Counted from the stretch's first letter, positions 39,528 through 49,300 are shown. The stretch: 64,000 nucleotides of DNA from Hofstenia miamia (GCA_004352715.1 SCFE01000033.1:508170-572169); one strand, 5' to 3'. Program-made: numbers and translations. The notes: generated by a model not told the origin, from the sequence alone.

Positions 39528-40353
39528 GAAAAATAAGTGATGTCCAAACTGTTCAATGGAAAAATAGGCAATGTCCCATTAGACTAAATTTTTATTCTCA
39601 AAATTCGCTAGATTGCGTCGTAAAATATTGAATTAGCATGTAAAAATCAAGTGAAATTTGATATTTTTGCAAAGTAGAGAACCAGACATTTTTTGACAAC
39701 TTAAAGGTATGTGATGTTTTTGTAGAGGAAGAGGATGATGGGGAGGAAGAATTTTAGGTTTAAAGTGACACTGAATCTTGTTAATCTGTGTTATATACAC
39801 TATATTACATTATATGTGGCATTTTTGTTAGAAAAATAAACAAAATATTTATAATAATCAGCCATATTACTATTCAATAGAATAACAGGTGATGTCCAAA
39901 TCTGATATATGAGCAGTTTACCATGCACTCACTAACCCATGCTGCATAAATTCTATAACTACCACTGCTGAAAGATCTGTAAGATGTATTGGTACATCGG
40001 GAAAAATTTTTGTTACAATTGATGGTAATTGAGGCTAGCTGTGAGGTCGCAAACCTTAAAAATTGAATTTCTCCATTTAGAATATGTGTGACATCACTGG
40101 TTTTTCCCCTGTGGTCTTCATATATATAACTTTATATTCAAAATATTTATTAATAAACTTGCATACACTGTTTTAAACTTAATTTTGCTCATTTAGTACT
40201 GTTGGCCCACCATTACATATAGAAAACCCTGAAAAGATATCAGATGCTGAGATAGTGGAAGAAGAATTTAATGTACAGCATAAAGATATCCCTACATTGT
40301 CAGAGGCAGAAAGGGAAGCTCAGCTTAGCTTAAATGAAAATTGGAATCATTAG
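16044..40353 (+). CDS. Five-exon gene for an acidic, probably lipid-anchored protein of unknown function
   Basis: Joining 16044-16081, 25628-25866, 30904-31091, 31521-31879 and 40197-40353 gives one open frame of 326 codons plus TAG. All four introns are GT-AG with donors GTAAG and compatible phases (2, 1, 0, 2), which is unlikely by chance. The product starts MGCAGSK: Gly2 with Ser6 and Lys7 fits N-myristoylation, and Cys3 fits palmitoylation, so attachment to the inner membrane face is inferred. The rest is low-complexity and acidic, with a proline run (SPPPPKNEP, residues 60-68), a more ordered-looking FRPNALEWVIDPD (109-121), a Ser/Glu-rich exon 4 and a C-terminus ending NENWNH. I recognise no domain and assign no function; a disordered membrane-tethered scaffold is a guess. 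Introns of 9.5, 5.0, 0.43 and 8.3 kb are filled with transposon debris. Exon 1 is the weakest call. Confidence 0.65.
16082..17785 (+). other. Intron 1, first part: no gene recognised
   Basis: AT-rich sequence without a transposon end, exon or RNA that I can support. The - strand ORF at 17237-17446 has no family signature. Confidence 0.5.
17786..20049 (+). pseudogene. LINE retrotransposon relic (APE endonuclease and reverse transcriptase)
   Basis: A decayed non-LTR retrotransposon in intron 1; the 5' limit is approximate. Endonuclease remains at 18018-18180 read LIFISETWLDP and, further on, GRHGGVLIASRR, as in apurinic-endonuclease domains. Reverse transcriptase pieces follow: FLDIS then AFD (separated by a stop) near 18810, SSGAPQN near 18975 in place of the usual SGVPQGS, and the catalytic YVDDT at about 19072-19086. 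The frame at 18997-19590 continues to LLYASPCWLPAR, typical of the post-RT region. It ends in GGCTAAATAAAG and a (ATT)n tail. The sense strand is strikingly pyrimidine-rich, unlike the host DNA. Stops and frameshifts show it is dead. Clade not determined. Confidence 0.85.
19970..20049. repeat. (ATT)n/(GTT)n microsatellite, LINE 3' tail
   Basis: Trinucleotide ATT repeats with a short GTT interruption directly follow AATAAAG and the end of the LINE, so this is probably its 3' tail, later expanded. Confidence 0.85.
20050..25627 (+). other. Intron 1, remainder: no gene recognised
   Basis: AT-rich. One pocket at about 21660-21740 holds CTCGGCTCGGCTCG and a related GGACCGGCTC string, probably an old repeat fragment. 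A short acceptor-preceded frame at 20320-20390 is discussed under rejected items. No other supported feature. Confidence 0.5.
25628..25866 (+). CDS. Exon 2: acidic and proline-rich segment
   Basis: Acceptor TTATTTAG lies before 25628 and donor GTAAGT at 25867. It encodes residues 13-92 with an acidic stretch (IAIKEEEVTVVQS), a four-proline run and LFPLISPYKPQF. The reading frame is open and the composition is clearly protein-like compared with its AT-rich flanks. Confidence 0.75.
25867..30903 (+). other. Intron 2: diverged duplications only
   Basis: No gene seen. Two duplications are visible. One has a period of roughly 46-48 bases at 26688-26768 (ATCACTTCCATTTG followed by CAGCATGATTT, twice). 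The other is a longer diverged repeat at 27148-27590. Confidence 0.5.
27148..27590. repeat. Diverged segmental duplication, offset about 253 bases
   Basis: TTGGCGATTT...CACAATCTATA-like sequence near 27150 recurs near 27402. TTATCCGGGCAACTACTTTTCAGT-like sequence near 27309 recurs near 27563. The offsets agree (253-254 bases), pointing to an old tandem duplication with internal indels. Confidence 0.7.
30904..31091 (+). CDS. Exon 3: acidic segment with FRPNALEWVIDPD
   Basis: Acceptor TTTATAG lies before 30904 and donor GTAAGG at 31092. It encodes residues 93-155. The conserved-looking FRPNALEWVIDPD sits mid-exon between Glu/Asp-rich and Ser/Thr-rich sequence. Confidence 0.75.
31211..31410. 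repeat. Exact 100-base tandem duplication in intron 3
   Basis: Bases 31211-31310 and 31311-31410 are identical, each starting ATTTAGCACCATTTTG and ending TTAACAAGTA. This is either a recent duplication or an assembly artefact. Confidence 0.92.
31521..31879 (+). CDS. Exon 4: long Ser/Glu/Asp-rich segment
   Basis: Acceptor ATTTATTAG lies before 31521 and donor GTAAGTG at 31880. It encodes residues 156-274 plus two bases. Rich in Ser, Glu, Asn and Asp with four or five scattered Cys; probably disordered. Reading past the donor meets TAG at once, which supports splicing here. Confidence 0.75.
32284..32701. mobile_element. Tc1/mariner-type MITE
   Basis: Left end CAGTAGGGTTTGGCAATAGTG; right end, reverse-complemented, CAGATGAGTTCGGCAATAGTG. 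The inverted repeats are about 21 bases with four mismatches and TA on both flanks. At 418 bases it has no transposase. An extra copy of CACTATTGCCGAACTTAT lies inside at about 32617. TA duplication and CAG ends suggest a Tc1/mariner parent. Confidence 0.75.
33174..34560 (+). pseudogene. hAT transposase relic (ZBED5/SCAND3-like)
   Basis: The left end CAGTGGTTCTCAAACGGTGC is the classic terminus of hAT (Charlie-like) elements; a matching right end was not found. Inside, about 33815-34090 (with frameshifts) reads HTEVRWLSRGKVLARV-like sequence, then RQELLAFFEENK, which is the conserved central region of these transposases. The open frame 34165-34491 begins MSSYFPSLNTKQYDWIRNPF and continues with DFLT-like, EEELAAISTDR and PLDTFWIS, matching the C-terminal dimerisation region of ZBED5/SCAND3-type proteins. 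The N-terminal BED finger is missing. Broken frames indicate a dead element inside intron 4. Confidence 0.85.
34561..37535 (+). other. Intron 4, middle part: possible unclassified repeats
   Basis: Between about 34700 and 35600 the DNA is less AT-rich than its surroundings and contains ATTAGCTCATTAGCATAATT and GGGCCTGGGAATTTTTTG-like strings that look like a dispersed repeat. I could not find inverted ends or coding sequence and leave it unclassified. Nothing gene-like was seen. Confidence 0.35.
36463..36492. repeat. 30-base perfect palindrome
   Basis: The half-site CATGGCCTACTAAAT is followed immediately by its exact reverse complement, with no spacer. Such a sequence can extrude as a hairpin. 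It may be the fused ends of two inverted repeats. Confidence 0.93.
37536..37956. mobile_element. MITE with perfect 24-base inverted repeats
   Basis: The ends are perfect 24-base inverted repeats beginning ACCGTATTTTCCGGTC and continuing to AATAAGCC. The right end runs to 37956 and ATTT occurs on both outer flanks as a possible short target duplication. It is 421 bases long. The inner frames (37583-37819 and 37737-38009) give no transposase domain I recognise. The superfamily is uncertain. Confidence 0.82.
37957..38799 (+). other. Intron 4: no gene recognised
   Basis: AT-rich DNA with no coding or repeat structure that I can support. Confidence 0.5.
38800..39018 (-). pseudogene. Decayed C2H2 zinc-finger fragment
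   Basis: The - strand frame from 39017 down to 38832 reads KCILSNKSFSKSFNLRMHIK then TTH. This matches a C2H2 finger (C-x2-C-x3-F-x5-L-x2-H-x4-H) in which the second Cys has become Ser. QQKTFVNHAMNRLKLQNLF follows like a second, more decayed finger, and a shifted frame supplies HNMTHAG, a His and linker-like end. The antisense position inside an intron, lost ligand and frameshift suggest a pseudogene fragment. The parent gene is unknown. Confidence 0.5.
39482..39525. repeat. (TA)n microsatellite
   Basis: About twenty-two TA dinucleotides within intron 4. Confidence 0.95.
39526..40196 (+). other. End of intron 4: nothing recognised
   Basis: No exon, RNA or transposon end seen apart from the acceptor of exon 5. 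Confidence 0.5.
40197..40353 (+). CDS. Exon 5: C-terminal segment and stop
   Basis: Acceptor TTGCTCATTTAG lies before 40197. The first T completes a Tyr codon with the two bases left by exon 4. It encodes about 52 residues, including VEEEFNVQHKDIPTL and SEAEREAQLSLNENWNH, then TAG at 40351-40353. EREAQLSL could form a short helix. No canonical AATAAA was seen in the next 350 bases. Confidence 0.7.
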
Positions 40354-40715
40354 ATAGTCGATGCTTTATTGCTTTTGTAAAGGGTCTAACTTATATTATA
40401 AATAATTTAGGATGTGTTCTCTAAGGAATTTGTGTTGGCGTTTGCTCGATACAACATTGTCAAATACATTTATGGTGACCTGGTTTTTACTGAGTTATAA
40501 TTATGAATAACATACAACTAAGAAATCATTTCTCACTTTGATATAAAATTCCGTTTGCCTGTCAATTGGACCAGTAGCTGAAATGTTAAAAAGGCTTGAT
40601 ATTAATAGATAACAATATTTATATTATCAACCATGCCAGCTCGTTTTTGAATACTTTAACCGAACCAATATTCTAAATTTATTCTGTTTTAGTTAAATAA
40701 TTTCCCGCCGTTTTT

Positions 40716-41219
40716 ATGTTTGCTTTTTCCATTGTTCTTTCTCAATTAGCTTACATGCTAAAATGTGGAAAGCTGATTCATCAGCAAGGCCATTATTACC
40801 ATGCAGAGCCCGAATTATCTTCCGAAGGAAATTCAGCCCTTTCAAGAAAAATACGAGAAGACAAATACACGGAGAAGAGTATGGTAGCGATTGACGTGTG
40901 GATGGATCAGGCGGTGAAACTGTCTCATCAACTTAAACGAAAATTAAGGAGTAGCAGTTGTTGGGGTTCACAAAGGAAAAACATATTTTTTCTTCTTCAC
41001 GAAGTCAATCAATACATAAATGCCACTCTTGATAGTAGAACCAAATTTGTTAATAAGTTAGGCAAATTAGATTTACTATCATCTGCCACGCTAAGCAGTC
41101 AGTTCGATTATCCCTCTGAAATTATTTTAGAAATGACCGAAAGCTCACTAAGATTCGAACATTTTATATTACACTCTATTCACTTCAAGTGTCCCAAAGT
41201 AGTACATTGTTGCGCATAA
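40716..41219 (+). CDS. Unknown 167-codon ORF, possibly an exon
   Basis: An open frame 363 bases downstream of the stop of the five-exon gene, same strand. It begins MFAFSIVLSQLAYMLKCGK and contains REDKYTEKSMVAIDVWMDQA, NQYINATLDSRTKFVNKLGK and a C-terminal HFKCPKVVHCCA. Charged, helix-prone composition and length stand out from the AT-rich surroundings, suggesting true coding. The first residues overlap a pyrimidine-rich stretch ending TTCTCAATTAG at about 40750, a possible splice acceptor, so the real exon may start at LAYMLK and belong to another transcript or an alternative end of the upstream gene. No family recognised; a transposon origin is not excluded. Confidence 0.45.
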   Translation: MFAFSIVLSQLAYMLKCGKLIHQQGHYYHAEPELSSEGNSALSRKIREDKYTEKSMVAIDVWMDQAVKLSHQLKRKLRSSSCWGSQRKNIFFLLHEVNQYINATLDSRTKFVNKLGKLDLLSSATLSSQFDYPSEIILEMTESSLRFEHFILHSIHFKCPKVVHCCA

Positions 41220-41740
41220 AATTACATGTGATGAAAATTTGTATCTGTATATTCAAGACAAGTTTTCAGTTGATTAGATATTGAACTTTTAATAGAGGGC
41301 AGTACTGCATCTTAGTGTATTTAACAGTTATTTTTAAATATGATTGCCTTCCTTTCTCAAATTTTCTAAATATAGGCAACCTTGATTATATTAATATTTA
41401 ATATAGAATTAGTGTTTACAATCACCAATTACAATATTGCAATACGGCTGTAATTTGTGTATTCTAGTGCTGTGCTGCACAATATACTTTTACCTGATTT
41501 TTTTTTAACTTAACAGGTTCCTTCAAATTAACTGGTTTTAACCTGACCGGATCCAATATTAGTGTATTCTAATTAGCAACATTTTATGGTAATTGTAATC
41601 ATGTTTTATTGTAAAGCTATTATACAGAAATTGGAATTTACTTAATTTGTATCATATTTACTAAATATTTTTTCTTTTAGATAATTTCGAATATGTCTAA
41701 TTAATCACTAGAAAGTTTAAAAGTTCTATAATCAAATGTA
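41220..41740. other. AT-rich noncoding DNA
   Basis: No gene or repeat recognised before the transposon end at 41741. Confidence 0.5.
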
Positions 41741-42228
41741 CAGGGTGTTCAAGCGAACGCGTCAGTAATAAATCAGTTATATTGAAAAATTTTAAAAAGT
41801 TAGGCTAAATTTATTTTTCTCATTGGGTAACGTAATCTTGCGGATTATTGATTTTTCACTTTAACTTCCAAATGAATGCTTACTCTTTGGAAGAGAGACG
41901 TCAGATTGTAGAACGAATTTTTCGAATCCATGGACGCAACATCTGCCGAGAAGATATTATTCACAGATGAATGTAATTTTCATCTCGATGGATACCTTAA
42001 TAAGCAAAACATGCGATAATTTATTTTTCTCATTGGGTAACGTAATCTTGCGGATTATTGATTTTTCACTTTAACTTCCAAATGAATGCTTACTCTTTGG
42101 AAGAGAGACGTCAGATTGTAGAACGAATTTTTCGAATCCATGGACGCAACATCTGCCGAGAAGATATTATTCACAGATGAATGTAATTTTCATCTCGATG
42201 GATACCTTAATAAGCAAAACATGCGATA
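41741..42228 (+). mobile_element. Internally deleted Tc1/mariner-type element, part tandemly duplicated
   Basis: The left end CAGGGTGTTCAAGCG follows TA. An ORF start at 41872 reads MNAYSLEERRQIVERIF, the N-terminal helix-turn-helix type of a DDE transposase. A deletion then brings it against KILFTDECNFHLDGYLNKQN, the segment around the first catalytic Asp. This collapsed unit is repeated exactly: 41809-42018 and 42019-42228, period 210 bases. The right end was not found. Confidence 0.75.
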
Positions 42229-42410
42229 TTGGGGAACATTCGAGGATATGCAAATTCAGTAAAGTGAAGTTCAAGAAGCATTTTCTTAAAAATTCATTTT
42301 TAAACTCAGCAGTTGATCTATGGAATAACTTGCCATTTGAAATAAAGCGAATAAATTCAAAAATCAAATTAATAACTACTTCCATAAACAATCTATCCCT
42401 AAAATAGATT
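42229..42410 (+). pseudogene. LINE 3' coding tail
   Basis: The frame reaching 42407 reads KHFLKNSFLNSAVDLWNNLP, the conserved end of the reverse transcriptase ORF in CR1/L2/jockey-type LINEs (F.nSF...t...WN.LP). It joins directly to the duplicated transposon remnant upstream, so earlier LINE sequence is missing. Confidence 0.75.
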
Positions 42411-43178
42411 CTACATCATGGAAAGGTTTCAGTTTTTTAAAAGATATCATTAATTAGCAATAAACAGGGTAAACTGATAATTCTGAATCCATGTTTTTTT
42501 ATTATGTTTTTATAGTTTTGTGTATTTTATGTTGTTATTGACGCATTAAGTGTATCATTAGCAGCTTTTGTTGAGGTGTATTAGTATGCCAATGTACTAC
42601 ACATAATAAGAAATTCTACTCTATATTCTATTCTATAAATAATTTATTTGAATTGCTTCAAAAATTATTCAAACATGTGTACAAATACATGCAAAAAATA
42701 TGAGCTATACATTAAGTGGTTAGTGAAATACTATTATAAGTAGTAAGTAAATAACAGCAACAAAGGCTAAGTGCTTATTGCTTGCTTATATAGTGGTTAA
42801 GAAATTTATACTCCATATGACAGCGGTAGTAACAGAAAGCAACTTAATATGTAAATGTTTCAGAATAAAAAACAGTATGCACACACTAAAATGGAATAAT
42901 AATTTGTGTTGAGTAATATATAATAACAATATACACAAAATATTTTTAATAAATAAAATTTATACAATTTATACAAAGGAGAGCTGTTTCATGTGGGCAG
43001 AGTCAATGGCATAATGTTTTCTCAAATTACTAAATAATAGTTGCTCACTAACGAATAAAATTGTTAGATAATTTTCTACCTATTCTTAGTGATCTAAAAT
43101 TTATAAATAACTTATAATTTTGGCTTGCCTTAATCATAAAGGGGAAAAACAAAAACAAAACTCGCGACAACACGCGAT
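42411..43178. other. AT-rich DNA, no gene recognised
   Basis: Possibly LINE 3' untranslated or host sequence. No supported feature. Confidence 0.4.
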
Positions 43179-44911
43179 TTGAGAGAAAGTATAATCCCAA
43201 AATTCTCCTATCTTGAGCCCAATCCAGGATCAATTTCTAATATGCAAATTTGTGATTTTTTGGAATGTCTCAAAAAAATTCAAACCATTGGTTCAACCAA
43301 ATACATACATATAAACTACCAGAATCTATCTACTAAATACAGTTCTTTTCGAAATTTTGTAGAGGATATTGGAGAAAATATTGTGCGGGGTATCTCTGAA
43401 ACCTGGCTTACAAGTAAAGATCAATATTCTTTATGGTCAATTGACCATTCAAACTATTTCGTGCAGATCGGAACCCTTCCCTACATTTTAACAAAACAAA
43501 AGAAGGCGAGGTTCTATTTCTAATTTCTAACACGCTTAAGCCTAGATTAAGGTCCGACATTACCAGCAATAACAACGTTTTTGAAAGCCTCTGGATTGAG
43601 ATTATAAATCCTAATAATAATAACTAGAAAAGCACTCGGAGAGCGCAGACCTCTACCACGCAGCTTGTGCTTCCGGATCCACACCAAAATTTAAAGGATT
43701 CCTCCTTTGGCGGAGACGCACCTCTTGTGAAAATTTCAATCCATCTATTACTTTTTCTGTAAAGTTGCTAACAGACAAACAAACAAACCAACGCTACCAA
43801 AAACATACCTTCCTTGGTGGATGTAATAAGTGTAAGCAATTAATAAACATCTGCCTGAATAAATCGTTCACAAATAGTTTTTTTCCAGGAACTTGAAAAC
43901 GAAATTACAACCACTTTAAGCAAAAACGACAACATTATGTTAATTGGGGATTTCAATGTGAATTTTCTAAATAAATTCGACAAACAAAAGCTATTAAACT
44001 TTATTTCAACATTTAACATTTCTTTATTTAATCAAACTATTCCTTCTAGGGTCAGTATTAATAGCAAAACATTTATTGGCTATTTCTTAGTATCTCAAAA
44101 TACAGTTTCTTATGAATATATTTGCTCTGAAATTCCTTTTTCCGATCATTGTCTTATAATTTCATATTTAAAAACTGATAATATGTCTTCTATACCCAAT
44201 AAAAAATGGGTTAAAATCAGAGAAAGATCAAAAGAGAAAATTGAACTAGTTAAATGTTGCTTGAAAAATGAAAGCTGGAATTCCGTATTTTCCCAACTAC
44301 ATCTAATCAAATGCTTGAAAATTTCATACACATTTCGACATTTTACTTAGCTGTCTGCAGTCGTGAAAAGAAAATTCTCAAATCTGAAATTCTTTCTATT
44401 TCATTTAATACACCCAAAAATAAACCGTGGATAAACTATACATGCATTGAATGTATTAGAAGAAAAAGAAAAAGAGAATGTTTAGCATCCAAAACTGATA
44501 AAAATCATTTTGCTTATAAGAAATCTCGTAACCTATGTAACACCGAGATAAGAAATGCATGTAATCGGTTTGCTAGATTAGAATACAAGAATCTAAGTTC
44601 TCAAAAAACGAGCTAGGACTTTATAAACAAACTTCTAAATAAAAAATCCTTAATGCCTAATTCAGATAAATGTATTAACAACATTGTATAAGATCGTAAA
44701 CAACATCAACCTCTATGATAAAATAAATTTCCCTAATCTCGGTAAAATCGTACACCTAAATACACGCGCTCGAAATATTAAACCAGTTCCTTGCAAAAAT
44801 AAAATATTGAAAAATTCATTCATTAATACCTCTATAAAAATTTGGAATAATTTACCTAAAGAATATATAGCGAAATTATTAGAATATGTCACTTTTATTT
44901 CCTACTTTTAA
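43179..44911 (+). pseudogene. LINE relic with endonuclease, reverse transcriptase mostly deleted
   Basis: The first frame (43179-43523) carries HINYQNLSTKYSSFRNFV and GISETWLTS, the N-terminal part of an APE-type endonuclease. After a nested RTE fragment, 43937-44350 carries MLIGDFNVNF and, later, PFSDHCLI, the catalytic GDFN and SDH motifs. 44311-44616 is the linker region (KPWINYTCIECIRRKRKREC). Then 44684-44911 jumps to the C-terminal LKNSFINTSIKIWNNLPKE motif. The reverse transcriptase core with FADD and GxPQG boxes is absent, so an internal deletion joined the two parts. Endonuclease plus WN.LP tail fits the CR1/L2/jockey group. Confidence 0.85.
43625..43832 (+). mobile_element. Nested RTE-type LINE 3' fragment
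   Basis: The sequence starts TAGAAAAGCACTCGGAGAGC, includes GCTTCCGGATCC and CACCAAAATTTAA, then CAGACAAACAAACAAACC, and ends CCTTGGTGGATGTAATAAG. I recognise this pattern as the 3' end of RTE-family LINEs found in many invertebrates (usual form CTTGGCGGAGGTAATAA). It interrupts the surrounding LINE between its endonuclease motifs: WIEIINPN ends just before it and FQELENEI...MLIGDFN resumes after it. Confidence 0.65.
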
Positions 44912-46343
44912 ATGATTATTTTTTTGTTGTTTATTTTAATTATTGTATTAGCTTTGTTTATTTTATTTGTACATATCTGTACATATTAGATTTGTAAATA
45001 TGTTTGTATATATTATGTACACTATTTGTATATATATATTGTAAATAATATTTACAGACTGTAAGCATAGAGAATGTAAAAGGATAAACAGAATAAAAAA
45101 CTACTTAAGTTAATTAGTTATTGAATAATTCAAAGATATTTAAAAACAATGTCAAACGATATTACTATAATTCTAGAAAAGAAATAATTGAACTCAACTA
45201 ACAGAAATTAAAGCGCTATAGCCCAATGATGCAATTTTCTATGTTGTATTGTTTTTTGTGCAGTTTATTGACGTTTTCAGAGTTGCTATCAGTATAATTA
45301 TATATTTTCAAAGTAATTTCTGAATAAAGATTTCTTCTTCTTCTCCTTTAATGTATGAATAGAGACGCATAATCGAATAGGCTCACTATAGCAGCATTTA
45401 TCAACTTTTTCAGTTTGTTGCCTTAAATTCACAATGAGTTACAAGGCTTTTGAATTATCGTTGTCTGAAAGAAACATGTCATATAGGGTTAACTTAACCC
45501 TAAACTGCTTCACGTCACGTTAAACTTTTGTCAATTTTAAACTTTTGAAATCCTTAAGTGTGCTCGCATTTGTGGGTGATGTGCTCACATGTAATGGTGA
45601 CAATTGTTTAAAAATCATTGCTGCGTTTAAAGAACGTTCAATTCATTCTAAAACTTAGTGTTTAGATAATGAGATCTAAAGCATTTGGTAGTAACAACCA
45701 ACCTCAATTATTTCGTGTTCTGTATCCAGATAGAACGCCGGTAAATTATAATGATGACCTTACATTTTTCAACATTGCTGAATATTTTTAATATATTTTT
45801 TTAATTTCACTACTTAAGGAATTCCATAGATTTAGAGCTGTATTTATTTCTCAAGTTCACATTGAAAATATACGGTATGTTGAGATATTGATATGGTATT
45901 TATACTCTCTTCTATTTTTACCTCAAACACTTAAGAAAAAAGAAGAAAATCTTTTTTCAAAAACTACTCTTAGTGATATACCGTGCAATTCATAAACCGT
46001 CGTCTCAAGATAATCAAATATACTGCGATGCAATGTAAGAGTTTGTTTTTGAATATGGTATTAATCTATTACGACATGGTTTTTTGCGCAGAACAACTTG
46101 AAGACCTGAAAAGATTTTAAAATAATTGGTTTGCAAAGTCGTTCTTTTCACATATTGAACAACACTATCCTTTGTATGTTCATCAATTGGTCTTCCTGAT
46201 AACGTTTTCGTTGACAAATTTCCGTTCTGTGGATATTCACAACCAATTGTATGACTAGCGATACAAAGTATCTTTAATTGAAAATTCGACATCTCCACTT
46301 GCTTCTGAAATTTTACTGAATGTTGGCGTAACAATCAAAAATA
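44912..46343. other. AT-rich DNA with a TTAA-type palindrome
   Basis: At 45485-45501 AGGGTTAACTTAACCCT is a perfect inverted repeat, and its left part CATATAGGGTTAA resembles the end of the piggyBac-like MITE at 57919-58155. It may be a scar or a terminal fragment of that family. No gene is supported; the - strand ORF at 46014-46334 has no recognised domain. Confidence 0.45.
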
Positions 46344-49300
46344 GGATAAGATAAGATAAGATAAGAGATTCTTTATTCAAATAAATATTCACAATAAAAT
46401 AATTGATAATTTATCTGAATAGCATTAATAAATCACAAAGCACATATATACAAATCACATAAGTTACTAAAGCAAGTCTTCTAGGTTATGGATAAATTAC
46501 TATAGTACTATTTTAATACCTATTTATGGTATAGTCATTGATATACAATTTGTATCCTAGTCATGATTTATCAGAAATATACTTTTTAAATGATTTTGTT
46601 TTTCAATGTTTTAATTTCTTTAGGTAGCGAGTTCCAGATTCGAGTAGTGACATTAAAAAAGGATTTCTTTATAAAGTTTTTCTTGTACTTAACACTTGTA
46701 AAAAGTTTTGATCTTCAATTATGTATATGAGTAAATCCCGGTATTTTAATCGTATGATAAGGTGGTAGGTCTTTGATTAGCTTGAAGAATGTGAAGATAG
46801 TATTCAATATGACGAGTTGTTTTGGAAAACGAATTGAATTAGAAATATAATGCTTACTTTGCGATGAAGTTTTCGTTGAGATATTTAATACTCATTTTAA
46901 TTGAATATTAAGTTTTTTATAAAGTACTTCGCTTAGGTCAGTAAATAAAATATTTGCGTGATTAGTGTGACTCATAATGAAAGCATGGAAGAATTGAATT
47001 ATCGCACATGGTGGTAACTGCCTAACTACTAGTGTTATTACCTATATCAAATTTTCTAACTATTAAATTGATGCGATAGTTGAACCTTAAATTTGATTCA
47101 ATAGTTACTCTTAGATACTTGAAGGTGTCTACAATAGGAGCATTAATATTATTTAGATTTAAAGTCACTGCAGAACCATCGTAATTGCGTTTATTGGTCT
47201 GAAAAATACAAAATTCTGTCTTAGCTTCATTAATATTCAACTTTTCCATACAAAAAATATTTTGAAAATTTTTTAAAATTCAATTCTATGGATTTCACTG
47301 CTAGGTGGATTGATACATTATCGCTGAAAATGCAGGTGTCAGGGCATATTGGATTAAATTGCAATTTGTTATTGACTGCATGTCATTTACATAAATACTA
47401 AAAAGAAGAGGACCTCAAAATCGTATCTTGCGGCACCCATTGTAAACCGGTAACCATTCCAAAAAAAATATCATTTAATTTAAATCTTTGGAAACTTAGA
47501 TTGAGGTAATTACACATCAATTGCTTACTGCTATTAGAAAATCCTAAGTAAAATAGTTGTTCAATTAGTATGTTGTGATTAATCAAATCAAAGACTTTTG
47601 AGAGATTTAAGCATGCATTAGCTACAAATTTAATCGAATCGGGTGATGCTCGTCAAGTTTCATTAGCATTTAATAGTGCATCAGTTGTTGAGAAATTTTT
47701 GCGAAATCCAAATTGAGTTTTTGATAATAAATTATACATATTCAAATGTTCAATTATTTGATTTTGTAATAAACTTTCGACTATTTTGTTTATTGGAGAA
47801 GTAATTGAGATAATTTGTGGCAATTGATGGATTATTTTTCTTAAAAATAGGAGTAATGTGAGCAAGTTTTAAATTATCCGGGAAGTAATTAAATTTTATG
47901 CATTCATTAAAGTTATAATTTAAGACATTTGCAATGATGTCTGTACTAATTTTAAGAGCCTAAGAGGGAATGCTTGATTTGTTGGTTTTAAGCATATCGA
48001 TTGATTTAATAATTTCATTAGAAATTGGGAAGCGGAAAGAAAATTCGTGCATAAACATTTTGCGCGAAATGTTTTCGTACTTAGTGACCAGATCATTTTA
48101 TTTTCGTGGGTTAACCAAAGTCTTTAATTCATTAGATATTTCTAAATTGTCAGTAAGATTGTTTCCTTTTATCTTTTATCGCATCAATTTAGTTTGATTT
48201 TGATCGCTTATAATTTGTAATGTATTAGCTTCCATTTTGAACGTTATCATGAAGACGCGGATATTAATTTTTACTGGATTCGTGGAATGCCTTACGAGAT
48301 TCATTATTTGATGCATTTCTAACCTATTTATATACGGCAAAATTCTTGCTAACTGGGGGATTCATAAAATGTTTATAGGCTTTGTTCTTCGCGAATCAAT
48401 GCCTTGCAAGTTTCAGTTATCCAATGATTATTCGAAAAAGTCTTGTTCGCTTTGGAGTTTTTACAAGATTTATTCATTATTTTCTTTTCATAGCAAAATC
48501 TTTTAAGATGAAATTCAAAATTTTTTTAAATGTTTTCCAGCATTTTATTTAAATTTGATGCAGAAAATACGGGAAACCAATTTTCTGAAGATGGATGATT
48601 TAAAATTAATAATACATTTGACTTTAAAAATGACTTTTGGATTAAAAATAATATTTTTTCCTAACGCATTGTTCAAAATTCTATCCCTTCTAAATAGTGC
48701 ATAAGTTTTATTAACAGTCCATGAGCTATCCAGATCTTCGTTTTTAACCAAGTTTCAGAAATTGTGAGACTTAAATCATTCTTAAAACTTGAAATATATT
48801 CCCGAAATTCGAAATTTTTAATGATGAGATTCTGGAAATTTAAATGCATATAGTTCACTATATCTGAACCGGTATTCAATTATTGATGTATGATTCAAAA
48901 TTTAAGATTGGTCCAGGATTAGTTTCAATTCCATTTACCGCTAATAATAGGAAAATTATAAGAGATGTAATGAACGACGCGTTTTAAAATTGACTTTAAT
49001 AGTACATATGCTTCTGGATGACATAGTTAGGTTGATTGATATGTATTGGTATAAAACTTTACGGTAAAAGTAAATCATAGTCATTAGATTTGAAAGTCGA
49101 AATAAGGCAAATAAAAGTAAAGAGTAATAATTTCGATTTGAGAACAGAATTTAATTGAAGCATATAGTAATTTTTCCTGATTGAAATAAATCAAGTCGCA
49201 TTAGTAAGTTGTGTACCTCATCGATGTAGAAAGACGGTAAGGTGTTACAGAGCACAGCAACGTATGATTGACGTACCTTGCACGAATGATGAAATGGATT

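Noticed and set aside
46014-46334. - strand 106-codon ORF
   Set aside because: A SGRPIDEHTKDSVV string faintly recalls transposase DNA-binding regions, but nothing else supports it.
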